Below are positions 12,097-24,455 of a stretch of DNA of 64,000 nucleotides, in pieces. Numbering within the stretch: position 1 is the stretch's first letter; every line of letters begins with the position of its first letter. Below the pieces are notes generated by a model. The model ran no database searches and was not told where the DNA came from. It saw nothing but the letters and a program-made list of their open reading frames with translations. The translations under genes were made by a program, and so were the position numbers. This DNA comes from Ashinkailepas kermadecensis (lineage: Eukaryota; Arthropoda; Thecostraca; Neolepadidae): positions 1 to 64,000 of the forward strand of contig JAOTOM010002944.1 of NCBI GenBank assembly GCA_034440615.1, written 5' to 3'.

Positions 12097-13502
12097 CATG
12101 ACCGCGAACATTCTACCTGACTCAGAGGCTTCATCATAGCTGAAGAATGTAGTGCTGCAGGTTTTACAGTTGCAGGCCTGCAAGGCCAGCTCTCATAGCT
12201 GGAAACATCAGTTTTCCTCTCGTCGACATTTCGCATTCCCGGTAACACCAGCTCACACTGAGCCGACATCATACGATGTCCGCAATTTTCTACTTGTGGA
12301 TTGAATTGCACTGGACATATCGAGTTTGCGAGAGCGACCCCTGTCAGTCGCAACACACACTGCGTAATAACGCGCAATAACGCAATAACGTAATAACTCG
12401 TGTCATCGCGAGTCGAGTTATCGGGTTATCGGGTTAGCGAGTTATCCTGATCACGGAAGATCACTGCCACTTAAGTCATTTGCGGTGGAATTTCACGTAT
12501 GATACACAAATGCACACCTCAATAATAAGGTCTCATTTCGTGTCGTGTACGGGAAACAATACACCGCAGAGCCGGCGTCTATATCAAAACAATGTAGCAC
12601 AGAACGTCAGGAGCTACTCCTATTTCCACCACAGTCACGGTCCCGGAGGTGAAAAAGGTGTGATCCTAACAGCGGACAACGTGCCACCCCTCCAAAAAAA
12701 TAAACAAACCAGCTGTCGCCTAACCGTCTGCCCATGTCATACACATAACGCGCAAATCGACTGTAACATCAAAGTACTCTCCGGGGCAAGCGACTTCCTG
12801 CCCTGTCGCACCCGCGGAAACATTCCTGGTATTCCACCGTGGCACTAATTAAGGCATCACGTGAAAACGACATCTGTTAACAGCACCTTGTGGGACGCTC
12901 AGATCAGGCACCCACGCATGGATCTAAGTGGCCAAATTCTTGAACCCTGCCGCAAGCATTCGATTTAATAACATAATTCTAGCTGTGAGCTTAGCACCCG
13001 GAATTATTTTATTATCTCCCCACCCCAGCCTGCTAACAGGATACTGCACAGTCACTGAGTTTACAGCACCCCTTCGTACAACCTACCTACACCTGCATAA
13101 TTTATCAGGAGCTGGCTTGGACACCAAGCCTCATTATCACGCATCTTTCACATTTAGCGCAGTCAGTAACATTGCAATATGAGCACACTGTAATTTTCGG
13201 ATAAGAAGGGGATCTCCGGTCACCCAGTTTGTCGGACGCCTGCATACAGTGAGAGCTGATAAAAACTGCCTTGCTTCAATAACGATGTTAGCAAAATATG
13301 TATGCAGTGGCATGGTGTTATCTAGGGGTGGCCGAGGAACATGCCACCCTACCATCCCCAAATTGTATTTGATCTGAGCCATTAACCCTATGGCGTTGAT
13401 TGCAAAGAATTGGCATAAAATCGGCTCCCCCTCGTCCACTTTTTCGGCCGCTCCTACGTCCATGTACAGTGGTGCTGGATGATGCGAAGCTGCCGTCGGA
13501 AC

Positions 13503-13810
13503 CGCACGCGGTAGAGCCATGTGGCGGCTACTGGCGCCACCTCAGCGACGTGACCGCACACGGTAGCGCCATGTGGCGGCTACTGGCGCCACCTCGGCGA
13601 CGTGACCGCACACGGTAGCGCCATGTGTTGGCTACTGGCGCCACCTGGGCGACGTGACCGCACACGGTAGCGCCATGTGGTGGCTACTGGCGCCACCTGG
13701 GCGACGTGACCGCACACGGTAGCGCCATGTGTTGGCTACTGGCGCCACCTCAGCGACGTGACCGCACACGGTAGCGCCATGTATTGGCTACTGGCGCCAC
13801 CTCGGCAACG
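13503..13810. repeat. 52-bp minisatellite, about 6 copies
   Basis: The unit contains GCCATGTGGCGGCTACTGGC, then GCCACCTCGGCGACGTGACC and GCACACGGTA. Substitutions occur at few sites. Confidence 0.93.
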
Positions 13811-14789
13811 TGACGTGACGCACGACTGATAAATTCCTTAGAAAGAATTGCCAAACCGCAGGACGTGAAGCATACGGATTGGAGTCCGGTGATAACAAGT
13901 TTCTTCAGGATTCCAATTTTTCACAACCCAATTTTGTACAATTTTGCACAACAAAAACGAAGAGCCCAAAAAATTACAATCATGAAGAAGCTATATGAAA
14001 CACAGGCACGCCAAGTTCGTTATCTGGATTTGACGTTTGCATCATGTGAAGACGAAAAATTGTCCTAGATTTGCTAGACAGACAGAGTTGGTATGCTCAG
14101 TTCAAGATTGACATAATCGGGAAAAACGGCGCTAGAAGCACTTGACGACACTAGACGACAACAACATTGATAAAATGATAAAATACAACTTTTCAGCGAT
14201 ATGAGCGCACAAATATGGACCCACCAACGGATAAATACTACTTCTACCTCTTGCGGTTCTCATAACTTTACATTTGGCATGACATTTTTTCTCCTTTTTT
14301 CTCTCTCAAAGTTAATACGCCCACGCCTAGGCACAGTCGCGCAGGTGCCTTCTACCCCGGGATGCTCCTTTATTTCCGTCTGGGTGCCGTCTACCTAGAT
14401 ACCTATGACACCTCTGTAGAGCATACTTTTTGGAAGGCAACTCCTATGACGGCCCTATCTGCAGACTGCCTAAGTGCCCCATCAAACTCTATCCTGCTAA
14501 CTTAATCTTGCGTCCGTATGTTTTAAACAGATGACGTCAAAAGGTAGCAATCAAACATCTTGTAGATAAAGCTTAAAATATTGTGCTGGCTTATGCGTCA
14601 GAGTGAACATCAGCTTTGACATTCTGACGGCTGGACATTATGACGCTTGGACATTTTCTCGCGGTGCACTGGAGTATGTCAGAATGTCCAAGAATCAGAA
14701 TGTCCCAGTGTAAAACGACTCCAGATTTAACATGGGACCCTACGGAGGTCAGGGGCGGCGGAAAGTAGCGGTCATTGAGCCAGTGCTCC
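13811..14789. other. Intronic sequence, no gene seen
   Basis: AT-richer DNA with no recognised coding exon, RNA or repeat. Confidence 0.55.
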
Positions 14790-15445
14790 CCTAAAAACGG
14801 CAGGAGGGCTGAAACTCCCTTGAAGGGAGTTTCAGGAACCTCCCAAGAACCTCCCAGGAAGCCACATTGGGAATCCCTTGTGCTTACACGAGACCCCTTG
14901 GATTGCAGGAGGCTCAGGGTGCCTAAAATCCTCTTGTAGGTCCCCCTGGAACTATGATTGCATGATACTTCACTGGGACTACAAGACTGCCTGGGATTAC
15001 TGGAGACCACCATCGGATAATATGAGCCCCCCCTCTGAGGACTACAGGAAGCCCCCTGAGATTACTGAACGCCACCCTTGGATTACATGAGACCCCGGTG
15101 ATTTCAGAAGGCCCCTGGATACTGCAGGAAGCCCCCTCTGAGGACTACAGGAGGTCTCCTGTGATTACATCAGGAGCCTAGAACCGAACATCCAGAATTA
15201 CAGGAGGCCCCACTAGGAATATAGGAAACACTGGTATTACTTGGGCTCCCTTGCGATTACAGTGGGCCCCTGTGATCATAGGAAGCCCCTGTGACTACAA
15301 GAGTACCGCAGGATCGGCTCCCTGAAATCACAGGATGCCCCGCTGAGACTACCGGAGGCCCCCTAGGATTACAGGAGGCCCCTTTGGATGATATGTGACC
15401 TGGGACTATAGGAGGCCCCACTGGGACTACAGGAGGCGCCTCCCA
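14790..15445. repeat. Decayed short-period array (TACAGGAGGCCCC-like)
   Basis: Motifs such as TACAGGAGGCCCC, GGGACTACAGGAGG and GATTACAGGAGGCCCC recur about every 25-35 bp but are strongly diverged. It looks like an old minisatellite in decay, similar in style to the 34.8-37.0 kb block. Confidence 0.75.
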
Positions 15446-15982
15446 CTCCATACGGAACTACATGTGGCACACGTAGTTCCTGCTTGACGCCTGCCACAAG
15501 ATTGGTGAAAAAGTCACTTTTTACGTGGGCTTGGCTGACATTCGCAAAATATTATGTACCGGTACTTTGGCATGTCTCGGTGAAGTTACTGCAGGAGGCC
15601 ACCCCTCCCCCTTCGGTGGGAGGGCCCGATGGAGAGGCCTCCTCCTTGACTTGTCCCCCTTTGTGTGCTAAAGTTTCGCCGTCTCCGATGGAGGCAATGG
15701 ACATTCTTGATGGAGGCACTCGGCATTCTGTCGCACCCAAGTGTTCATAGCTGCTGGATATTCTGACACGTCAGCATACTGACCCCGTGAGCTATCATTT
15801 CGACATTCTTGCATTTGAAGCACAAGACGTGCCTGAACAATTTCCAGTGTCTATTGGCTGAACGTTATCCGGTTTACACTGATGCCGTCGATGCGGGTAC
15901 ACACGCGCATATATAGGTCAGATTCGTTTTCAGAAAGTGCTCTTGTGATCAGGTCGTAAGACTTAAAACGCTCGGATGCTGT

Positions 15983-16056
15983 GGAACCACGCATGGTCCA
16001 ATGGCTAGGATTCACGCTCTCATCGCGAGTCCAGGGTTCGATTTCCGGTGCGGGAA
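15983..16056 (+). repeat. tRNA-Glu-like SINE head or tRNA pseudogene
   Basis: A tRNA-shaped segment shows an A-box (TGGTCCAATGGCTAGGATT), an anticodon loop CTCTCAT that would read CTC (Glu), and a B-box (GGGTTCGATTTCC). The acceptor stem and anticodon stem have mismatches, so a functional tRNA is unlikely. The following sequence (to about 16100) may be a SINE body, but no second copy is in this window to prove it. Confidence 0.7.
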
Positions 16057-16958
16057 GTTGTTTTCTCCGCACATTGGCCGGTTCCTCACAGCGCAACACG
16101 CTATGGTGGGACGGGAACATACTGCTCCACCACCACCACTCTGCCTGCCTACACCAGACATTCTACATTTCAATAGCCCACCAATGCTTCCCCCAGCCCA
16201 CAATGGCACAATTTGCTGGCAACACAAATCCATCTACTGGCACCAATATTTCAACCGGCACACTGGTCTTTCAATGCACTGCGCTACGTACTGATATGTG
16301 CACAGATATTGCATTATATGTGCAATATGCCCCGTTCAATATTTTTGTTCATGTGTAACACCTGGATATTCTGTTTGCTGAAATATGTATTCAATTGAAT
16401 TGTTATTATAGCAGTTGTACAGGGGCGTCACATTGATAAAAGGAGCTAATCACAAAAAGAGGGACAAGCACTGCGGATTCCAGTTGAAACACTGTACAAC
16501 ACTGAATGCTATGGCGTGCTCGAGGTGTTCTCAATCGAAGTGCTGGGGCACGTTCTTGATCTACGTGTCGGGGCAATTTTCTACTCCACTAGGAAGTACA
16601 CCAAAATTGTGAAAAATTTGCCCTGCTTTACTACCCAACGTGTTCACGGAACTTCTTTTAGACAGCGATTTATGGCAACCTGCAATGGTAGAGGGCACTT
16701 GAGCAGCTTATATATTGTTCAGGTATTTCCACTGGAAAATTGGAAGATTCCTCCACGAGAGTGAAACAGGAATTGTGAGGGCAGAATGGGGGAGTGGAAC
16801 CAGTCCCCCTCTACTCTCAATTCGGATAGGCTTTATTCTTAACTTATACACAGTTGAAGGGAATAAACACATCCCATACAGTGTGCTTCCCTTTCCCGAA
16901 TACATCCTGGGAGCTCCAGTGCTGATCCATTCCCGTCCCTACTTCTCACACTCCTTAC

Positions 16959-17096
16959 CCGGAAGAGCCCGATCCAGTCCCAGACCGACACATCGAGCGC
17001 GGCGTCACGCCGGTACTTGGCCACGCAGTCGGAGCCGACTGCCCACACGGAGACGGGCAGGAACTCCACACAGGCCGCCGGCCGGTCGGCGAATAC
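16959..17096 (-). CDS. INPP5K-like: 5-phosphatase exon 7: start of SKICH domain
   Basis: A 46-codon exon, phase 0 at both ends. It carries VEFLPVSVWAVG, then VAKYRRD and VSVWDWIGLFR, the first strands of a SKICH domain. The acceptor is CTGTACTGGCAG and the donor CGG/GTAAGG. It follows the last catalytic exon directly, with no linker, as in INPP5K and INPP5J. The coding segment for VEFLPVSVW is duplicated several times in the intron just upstream. Confidence 0.88.
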
Positions 17097-17120
17097 CTGC
17101 CAGTACAGGTCAGTATGTAA

Positions 17121-17252
17121 TACACCGGCACGGACAGGAACTCCACATTGACACGGACAGGAACTCCACACCGACAGGGGCAGGAACTCCACACCGGCAC
17201 GGGCAGGAACTCCTACACCGACACAGGCAGGGACTCCACACCGGTACGGACA
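17121..17252. repeat. 23-24 bp array made of exon 7 coding sequence
   Basis: On the minus strand the unit is GTGTGGAGTTCCTGCCCGTG plus a few bases, repeated about five times. The same string occurs inside exon 7, where it encodes VEFLPV. The array ends about 25 bp before the exon 7 acceptor. Confidence 0.85.
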
Positions 17253-17575
17253 TAAGCCTCTGGGCGGTACCGGTCACCGGTCAGTGAGCACCCGCAGTGA
17301 AGGCATGTCAGTCACCTGTCTCACACTACCGACTGAGACAGGCATTCTCCAAATATGCCTCCAGTTATGATCAATGTATGCACGACCGAATTATACATAC
17401 GAAGAATAACCAGGCTAAGTCGATGCAAGGGGAGATCTTCTGTCCTTGCTTCTGTTTTTTGTTTGGGGGGAAGGGGAGTGGGATCAGTATGTGAGTCATT
17501 CGGAGGGCGCACAATGCTTCCGACATCTCCTGAGGAAAGCTGATGGTATGAGACAACATACTCCAGGCGTCTCAC

Positions 17576-17729
17576 CTTGAGACTGAACTCGGCTGAGACA
17601 GGCTGGTGGTCGGATACAACATACTCCGGGTGACTCTGGTAGCTGAGCGGCTCAATTTTGAGGCGGCAACCTTCGTAGACGTCGGCGTTCACCTTGTACA
17701 GGATACGGTCGGTCCAGGCCGGGCGGCGG
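17576..17729 (-). CDS. INPP5K-like: 5-phosphatase exon 6: second catalytic motif
   Basis: It encodes RRPAWTDRILYK, then YQSHPEYVVSDHQPVSAEF and SLK. PAWTDRIL and SDHQPV are the second catalytic signature and the terminal conserved motif of 5-phosphatases, with the catalytic Asp and His present. The acceptor is GTCTGCAG. The first base completes a Ser codon with exon 5. The donor is AAG/GTGAGA, phase 0. A 64-bp-offset partial copy of its 3' part lies in the following intron. Confidence 0.95.
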
Positions 17730-17742
17730 CTGCAGACGCAGG

Positions 17743-18250
17743 GTGACGTCATGACGCGGCGTGAGTGCGGTACGGTGCGGGGAGGATGCGGGGCAGTAGC
17801 GACACAGCTCGAGCCGTGACGTCATGATGCGGCGTGAGTGCGGTACGGTGCGGGAGGATGCGGGGCAGTAGCGACACAGCTCGAGCCGTGACGTCTGACG
17901 CGGCGTGAGTGCGGTACGGTGCGGGAGGATGCGGGGCGTAGCGACACAGCTCGAGCCGTGACGTTGACGCGGCGTGAGTGCGGTACGGTGCGGGGAGGAT
18001 GCGGGGCAGTAGCGCACAGCTCGAGCCGTGACGTCATGATGCGGCGTGAGTGCGGTACGGTGCGGGGAGGATGCGGGGCAGTAGCGACACAGCTCGAGCC
18101 GTGACGTCATGATGCGGCGTGAGTGCGGTACGGTGCGGGGAGGATGCGGGGCAGTAGCGACACAGCTCGAGCCGTGACGTCATGATGCGGCGTGAGTGCG
18201 GTACGGTGCGGGGAGGATGCGGGGCAGTAGCGACACAGCTCGAGCCGTGA
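17743..18250. repeat. 73-bp minisatellite, about 7 copies
   Basis: The unit contains GTGACGTCATGATGCGGCGT, then GAGTGCGGTACGGTGCGGGG and AGGATGCGGGGCAGTAGCGA. There are small indels between copies. The array ends about 14 bp from the exon 6 acceptor, so it replaces most of the polypyrimidine region of that intron. TGACGTCA (a CRE-like palindrome) occurs in most units, which may be incidental. Confidence 0.93.
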
Positions 18251-19191
18251 CACCGCTGCCAGCATCCCACAGCGGTCACACAGCGAATGGAGATCCGGCA
18301 ATCGTGTCTTCCCTCAAATTGGCGCCAACGGTGTAAATAAAACCGGCACGCAGTGTCGTAGTCGTTTCCTACCCCGATCCGCAGCCTTCTTTGTATGGTA
18401 GGGTGTTCGGTCCACACTGTCCGCTAACCGGCTCCTCATTTGCAGTTCGGTCCCTCGGTTCCTGCCCAATGATCCTTCGAACACCATTCAAGACCATTGA
18501 TCTAACTCAACCCAAACTATCTTGTTCGTGTCTGAGCCACAGTGGGGTTAGTTTAACGCTTAAACTGAACTTAGCGTTGATTTACCACATGGAACAATCA
18601 AAGTATGATCGGGAATTATTTCGGAAGTTTTCGAAATGAGGCTAGCACTTCGACCTCATCTGACCATTGACGTATTGGTTCAAATGTCTCTCACATATCC
18701 CACATCGTTAGTATCCCAGGATAACGAGGAATTCCATGATGAACATTTCATGTTCGTATTGGTTGTTGGCTTTACACAGGGAACGACTAGATGCGAAATT
18801 TCCCATTTTTGCAACACAAACTGACATTTATACTGACCTGAAAGGTCAACCAGTGACCTAAAGTACAAAACAAATCGGACGCCAATCGAGAGATATTGTT
18901 ACGTGCAACACTCTGGTTTTAGTTTCATGTCGCCAGCAGTCCTTATATGGAAACGCCAGGGGGAAGGGATTGCAACAACACCCCCTGCACTGGTGATGGT
19001 GGCGAAATTCCGTGCGCGGGCGGGAACTGGGCGACGCTCGAGTCCATGTGGCCTCAAATCACTCATCCCCTCCTGCGGAGGATGATGCATTGACCCAGGG
19101 ATGACCATAAAATCTCCCCCAGTTCTTACGTGTCTACGATATAAACTGAGTCGGTACGAAACACCGCCGCACCATCATCCCTCCCATGGCA
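18251..19191. other. Intronic sequence, no gene seen
   Basis: Mixed single-copy sequence between two arrays in the exon 5-6 intron. No supported feature. Confidence 0.6.
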
Positions 19192-20292
19192 GCGCACCAC
19201 ACCGGCTCACCCGCCACCCCCTCAGTACGGCACCACACCGGCTCACCCGCCACCCCCTCAGTACGGCACCACGCCGGCTCACCCGCCACCCCCTCAGTAC
19301 GGCACCACGCCGGCTCACCCGCCACCCCCTCAGTACGGCACCACACCGGCTCACCCGCCACCCCTCAGTACGGCACCACACCGGCTCACCCGCCACCCCC
19401 TCAGCACGGCACCACACCGGCTCACCCGCCACCCCCTCAGTACGGCACCACACCGGCTCACCAGCCACCCCCTCAGTACGGCACCACACCGGCTCACCCG
19501 CCACCCCCTCAGTACGGCACCACACCGGCTCACCCGCCACCCCCTCAGTACGGCACCACACCGGCTCACCCGCCACCCCCTCAGTACGGCACCACACCGG
19601 CTCACCCGCCACCCCCTCAGTACGGCACCACACCGGCTCACCCGCCACCCCCTCAGTACGGCACCACACCGGCTCACCCGCCACCCCCTCAGTACGGCAC
19701 CACGCCGGCTCACCCGCCACCCCCTCAGTACGGCACCACACCGGCTCACCCGCCACCCCCTCAGTACGGCACCACACCGGCTCACCCGTCACCCCCTCAG
19801 TACGGCACCACACCGGCTCACCCGCCACCCCCTCAGTACGGCACCACACCGGCTCACCCGCCACCCCCTCAGTACGGCACCACACCGGCTCATCCGCCAC
19901 CCCCTCAGTACGGCACCACACCGGCTCACCCGCCACCCCCTCAGTACGGCACCACACCGGCTCACCAGCCACCCCTCAGCACGGCACCACACCGGCTCAC
20001 CCGCCACCCCCTCAGCACGGCACCACACCGGCTCACCCGCCACCCCCTCAGTACGGCACCACACCGGCTCACCAGCCACCCCTCAGTACGGCACCACACC
20101 GGCTCACCCGCCACCCCTTCAGTACGGCACCACACCGGCTCACCCGCCACCCCCTCAGTACGGCACCACACCGGCTCACCCGCCACCCCCTCAGTACGGC
20201 ACCACACCGGCTCACCCGCCACCCCCTCAGTACGGCACCACACCGGCTCACCAGCCACCCCCTCAGTACGGCACCACACCGGCGCACCTCAC
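19192..20292. repeat. 36-bp minisatellite, about 30 copies
   Basis: The unit is CCCTCAGTACGGCACCACAC followed by CGGCTCACCCGCCACC. A few copies lack one C. It merges directly into the 48-bp array, and both share CTCAGTACGGCAC, so they probably have a common origin. Confidence 0.97.
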
Positions 20293-20295
20293 CTG

Positions 20296-21207
20296 ATGGT
20301 GTGCTAGGTCCATCCTCACCTCCCTCAGTACGGCACACCTCACCCTGTAGCACACCAGGTCCACCCTCATCTCCCTCAGTACGGCACACCTCACCCTGTA
20401 GCACACCAGGTCCACCCTCATCTCCCTCAGTATTGAACACCTCACCTGGTGGTGTACCAGGTCCACACTCACCTCCCTCAGTACGGCACACCTCACCTAG
20501 TGGAGTGCCAAGTCCACCCTATCTTCCTTAGTATGGCACACTAAGGAACCTGGTGGTGCACCAGGTCCACCCTCACCTTCCTCAGTATGGCACACCTTAC
20601 CTGGTGGTGCAAAAGGTCCACCCCCATCTCTCTCAGTATGGCACACCTCACCTGGTGGTGTACCAGGTCCACTCTCATCTCCCTCAGTACGGTACACCTC
20701 ACCGTGTAGCGTACCAGGTCCACCCTTACCTCCCTCAGTGTGGCACACTTCACCCTTTAGCACACCAGGTCCACCTTACCTCCCTCAGTATGGCACACCT
20801 CACTTGATGGTGTACCAGATCCGCTCTCATCTCCCTCAGTACGGCACACCTCACCCTGTAGCGTACCAGGTCCACCCTCACCTCCCTCAGTGTGGCACAC
20901 TTCACCCTTTAGCACACCAGGTCCACTTTACCTCCCTCAGTATGGCACACCTCACCTGGTGGTGTACCAAGTCCACCCTATCTTCCTTAGTATGGCACAC
21001 CTCACCTGGTGGTGTACCAGGTCCACCCTCACCCCCTCCGTACGACACACCTCACCCTGTAGCACACCAGGTCCACCCTCATCTCCCTCAGTACGCACAC
21101 CTCACCTTGTGGCGCACCAGGTCCACCCTCACCTCCTTCACTACGGCACACCTCACCCTGTAGCGTACCAGGCCCACACTCACCTCCCTCAGTACGGCAC
21201 ACCTCAC
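20296..21207. repeat. 48-bp minisatellite built on the exon 5 splice donor, about 19 copies
   Basis: On the minus strand each unit runs from a GTACGCCACCAGGTGAGGTG-like string through GTGCCGTACTGAGGGAG to GGTGGACCTG. The first copy is the true exon 5 end and donor (ACCAG/GTGAGG). Later copies keep the donor-like CAGGGTGAGG or CAAGGTGAGG. The array starts exactly at the exon boundary. Confidence 0.93.
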
Positions 21208-21447
21208 CTGGTGGCGTACTCGGCGCGCCGGCCGGGCACCATTTTGTAGGTGGGCTTGAAGGTGAGCGTGGGCTCAGTGAGCTCGGAGAAGGCGTGGCCG
21301 GAGCGGCGGGCGGTCAGCAGCTGGTCGAGCTGCAGCAGTGGCGACAGATCGTGCTCGGCGGCCATGCGGCGCACCGAGTCGTCGTCGGGCCCGTCCGGCT
21401 CGCCATCAGACAGCCGGAAGTTCATGTCACCCATCCAGATCAGGTAG
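21208..21447 (-). CDS. INPP5K-like: 5-phosphatase exon 5: first catalytic motif
   Basis: It encodes YLIWMGDMNFRLSDGEP and, near the end, TLTFKPTYKMVPG. WMGDMNFR is the first 5-phosphatase signature (Trp-x-Gly-Asp-x-Asn-Phe-Arg), with its Asp and Asn metal/phosphate ligands, and FKPTYK is the conserved substrate-side motif. The acceptor is CGCCGTCAG. The exon starts by completing an Asp codon, giving HDYLIWMGD at the junction. The donor is ACCAG/GTGAGG. Confidence 0.95.
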
Positions 21448-21651
21448 CTGACGGCGATGTTGTTACTGGCGTGGGCGGTCGGCCAGCATGGTAAGGGGGG
21501 GGTCATCGGTGCAAAAAAACGATGGGCTACCGGTGGTGGTCGGCCTCGAAAGTCTCGAAACAAAATATATACGCTTGTTTCCTCGAACGAGTGCTCCTCG
21601 TAACCGCCGTCCATTTTTGGCAGTCTGTCCATGCGCTGTAACCACTGATGT

Positions 21652-23517
21652 ACCACTACTCTACTACCAAACACAACATTGCACGATATGTACCGCCACT
21701 CTACTACTGAACACAACATTGCCCGATATGTACTGCCACTCTACTACTGAACACAACATTGCCCGATATGTACCGCCACTCTACTACTGAACACAACATT
21801 GCCCGATATGTACCGCCACTCTACTACTGAACACAACATTACACGATATGTACCGCCACTCTAATACTGAACACAACATTGCCCGATATGTACCGCCACT
21901 CTACTACTGAACACAACATTACACGATATGTACCGCCACTCTAATACTGAACACAACATTACACGATATGTACCGCCACTCTACTACTGAACACAACATT
22001 GCCCGATATGTACCGCCACTCTACTACTGAACACAACATTACACGATATGTACCGCCACTCTACTCCTGAACACAACATTACACGATATGTACCGCCACT
22101 CTACTATTGAACACAACATTGCCCGATATGTACCGCCACTCTACTCCTGAACACAACATTGCCCGATATGTACCGCCACTCTACTACTGAACACAACATT
22201 GCACGATATGTACCGCCACTCTACTACTGAACACAACATTGCCCGATATGTACCGCCACTCTACTCCTGAACACAACATTGCCCGATATGTACCGCCACT
22301 CTACTACTGAACACAACATTGGACGATATGTACCGCCACTCTACTACTGAACACAACATTGCCCGATATGTACCGCCACACTACAACTGAACACAACATT
22401 ACACGATATGTACCGCCACTCTACTCCTGAACACAACATTGCACGATATGTACCGCTACTCTACTACTGAACACAACATTGCCCGATATGTACCGCCACT
22501 CTACTCCTGAACACAACATTGCACGATATGTACCGCCACTCTACTACTGGACACAACATTGCCCGATATGTACCGCCACTCTACTACTGAACACAACATT
22601 GCCCGATATGTACCGCCATTTTAATCCTGAACACAACATTGCACGATATGTACCGCCACTCTACTCCTGAACAAAACATTGCACGATATGTACCACCACT
22701 CTACTACTGAACACAACATTGCACGATATGTACCGCCACTCTACTACTGAACACAACATTGCACGATATGTACCGCCACTCTACTACTGAACACAACGTT
22801 GCCCGATATGTACCGCCACTCTACTACCAAACACAACATTGCACGATATGTACCGCCACTCTACTACTGAACACAACATTACACGATATGTACCGCCACT
22901 CTACTACTGAACACAACATTACACGATATGTACCGCCACTCTACTACCGAACACAACATTACACGATGTGTACCGCCACTCTATTACTGAACACAACATT
23001 GCCCGATATATACCGCCACTCTACTACTGAACACAACATTACACGATATGTACCGCCACTCTACTACCGAACACAACATTACACGAAATGTACCGCCACT
23101 CTACTACTGAACACAACATTGCACGATATGTACCGCCACTCTACTACTGAACACAACATTGCACGATATGTGGCGCCACTCTACTACCAAACACAACATT
23201 GCACGATATGTACCGCCACTCTACTCCTGAACACAACATTGCACGATATGTACCGCCACTCTACTACTGAACACAACATTACACGATATGTACCGCCATT
23301 CTACTCCTGAACACAACATTGCCCGATATGTACCGCCACTCTACTACTGAACACAACATTGCACGATATGTACCGCCACTCTACTACTGAACACAACATT
23401 ACACGATATGTACCGCCACTCTACTACTGAACACAACATTGCACGATATGTACCGCCACTCTACTACTGAACACAACATTACCCGATATGTACCGCCACT
23501 CTACCACCAAGGACAAC
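21652..23517. repeat. 40-bp minisatellite, about 46 copies
   Basis: The unit is CTACTACTGAACACAACATT followed by GCCCGATATGTACCGCCACT. The register is exactly 40 bp across 1.85 kb, so lines of sequence repeat every 120 bp. Variation is restricted mainly to two positions (GCCC/GCAC/ACAC and TACT/TCCT). It lies in the exon 4-5 intron. Confidence 0.97.
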
Positions 23518-24455
23518 ATTGTACGATCCCTCCACGCTCCATTCACGCCATTGTTGCGTCAAACTTCCACAACATGGATAGCCTCATCACGGAGCCAGAG
23601 ATCGGTCCTGCAATAGTCGGGGTCCGCTGTTGTGGGGCCCAGCATATCGCGATCCACCAGGGTTGTTCGTGTTGCACACACACAACAGAAGACCAGGGTC
23701 TCCTGGTCTCCTGGTCGCCTGGCCTTAGTCATGCCTGTGACTGAAACTGGCTTAAACCGGTTAAAACCAGCTAAGCTGGCCAAAATGCCAAATACGATTC
23801 GTATAGTACATGTTCCGCAATATACATTTACCACTACGTGTCTATGAAGAATACATGCATGGGTCCTAAATATATATGGGATAATAGGCGAATACGACCA
23901 CAAATTTTGTGTTTAAAGAAAGCACGAGTAAGAGGAGCAAAAATGTGGCTAACGTTGAATATTATCTACAAAACACACATCACTACCTAGACAGAATTCA
24001 GCCTGCAAAACCAGGGAATATGGGCAACATATTGTTGAAATTATCATACCGACACTAAGCATTCCATGCTTAATGTCTTCATTATTATAGCTCGTGTTTG
24101 CTGGTGTCATTGCTGTTGGTATTTGCTTAATGTGGTTTGGTACCTGATACCAAGTTGGTTAGTGGGGGGCATCTTGGTATGGCACATTACTCGGCCAATA
24201 GTACTTTGTTAACTTCGTTACAATGATATGTAGACTGGGAGAGACTCTAGCTGCAATACCTCTATACAGTTGAATGGGATAAAGGCATGATTTTCATTGA
24301 GGTCTGCCAGCATTGGCATAGTCGAGTCTGTGTGGCATAGTCTGCAGCATAATCTTTTGGGTCTCTTTAATCTGGCCATCCTCAATCATCAGGTGGCGAA
24401 GACTAGTGTAATACAACGAAGAATGGCTCTTAGATGCTCCTGGGTTTTAGACATT
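23518..24455. other. Intronic sequence, no gene seen
   Basis: Single-copy AT-rich DNA. A short inverted repeat (CTTAAACCGGTTAAAACC region near 23750) is present. No coding exon is supported. Confidence 0.55.

Larger units (their letters stand above)
10398..13502. other. Intronic sequence with small local repeats, no gene seen
   Basis: Apart from the two local repeats listed separately (11222-11452 and 11945-12096), I found no supported gene. At 12360-12450 there is a run of short CGCAATAACG and ATCGGGTT motifs. Confidence 0.55.

Noticed and set aside
19101..20531. His/Pro/Thr-rich ORF of 476 residues
   Set aside because: Translation of the intronic 36- and 48-bp arrays inside the phosphatase gene; frame shifts at each short unit.
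23559..23903. ORFs near 23.6-23.9 kb on both strands
   Set aside because: No homology, no splice context fitting the phosphatase gene, and short-lived frames.
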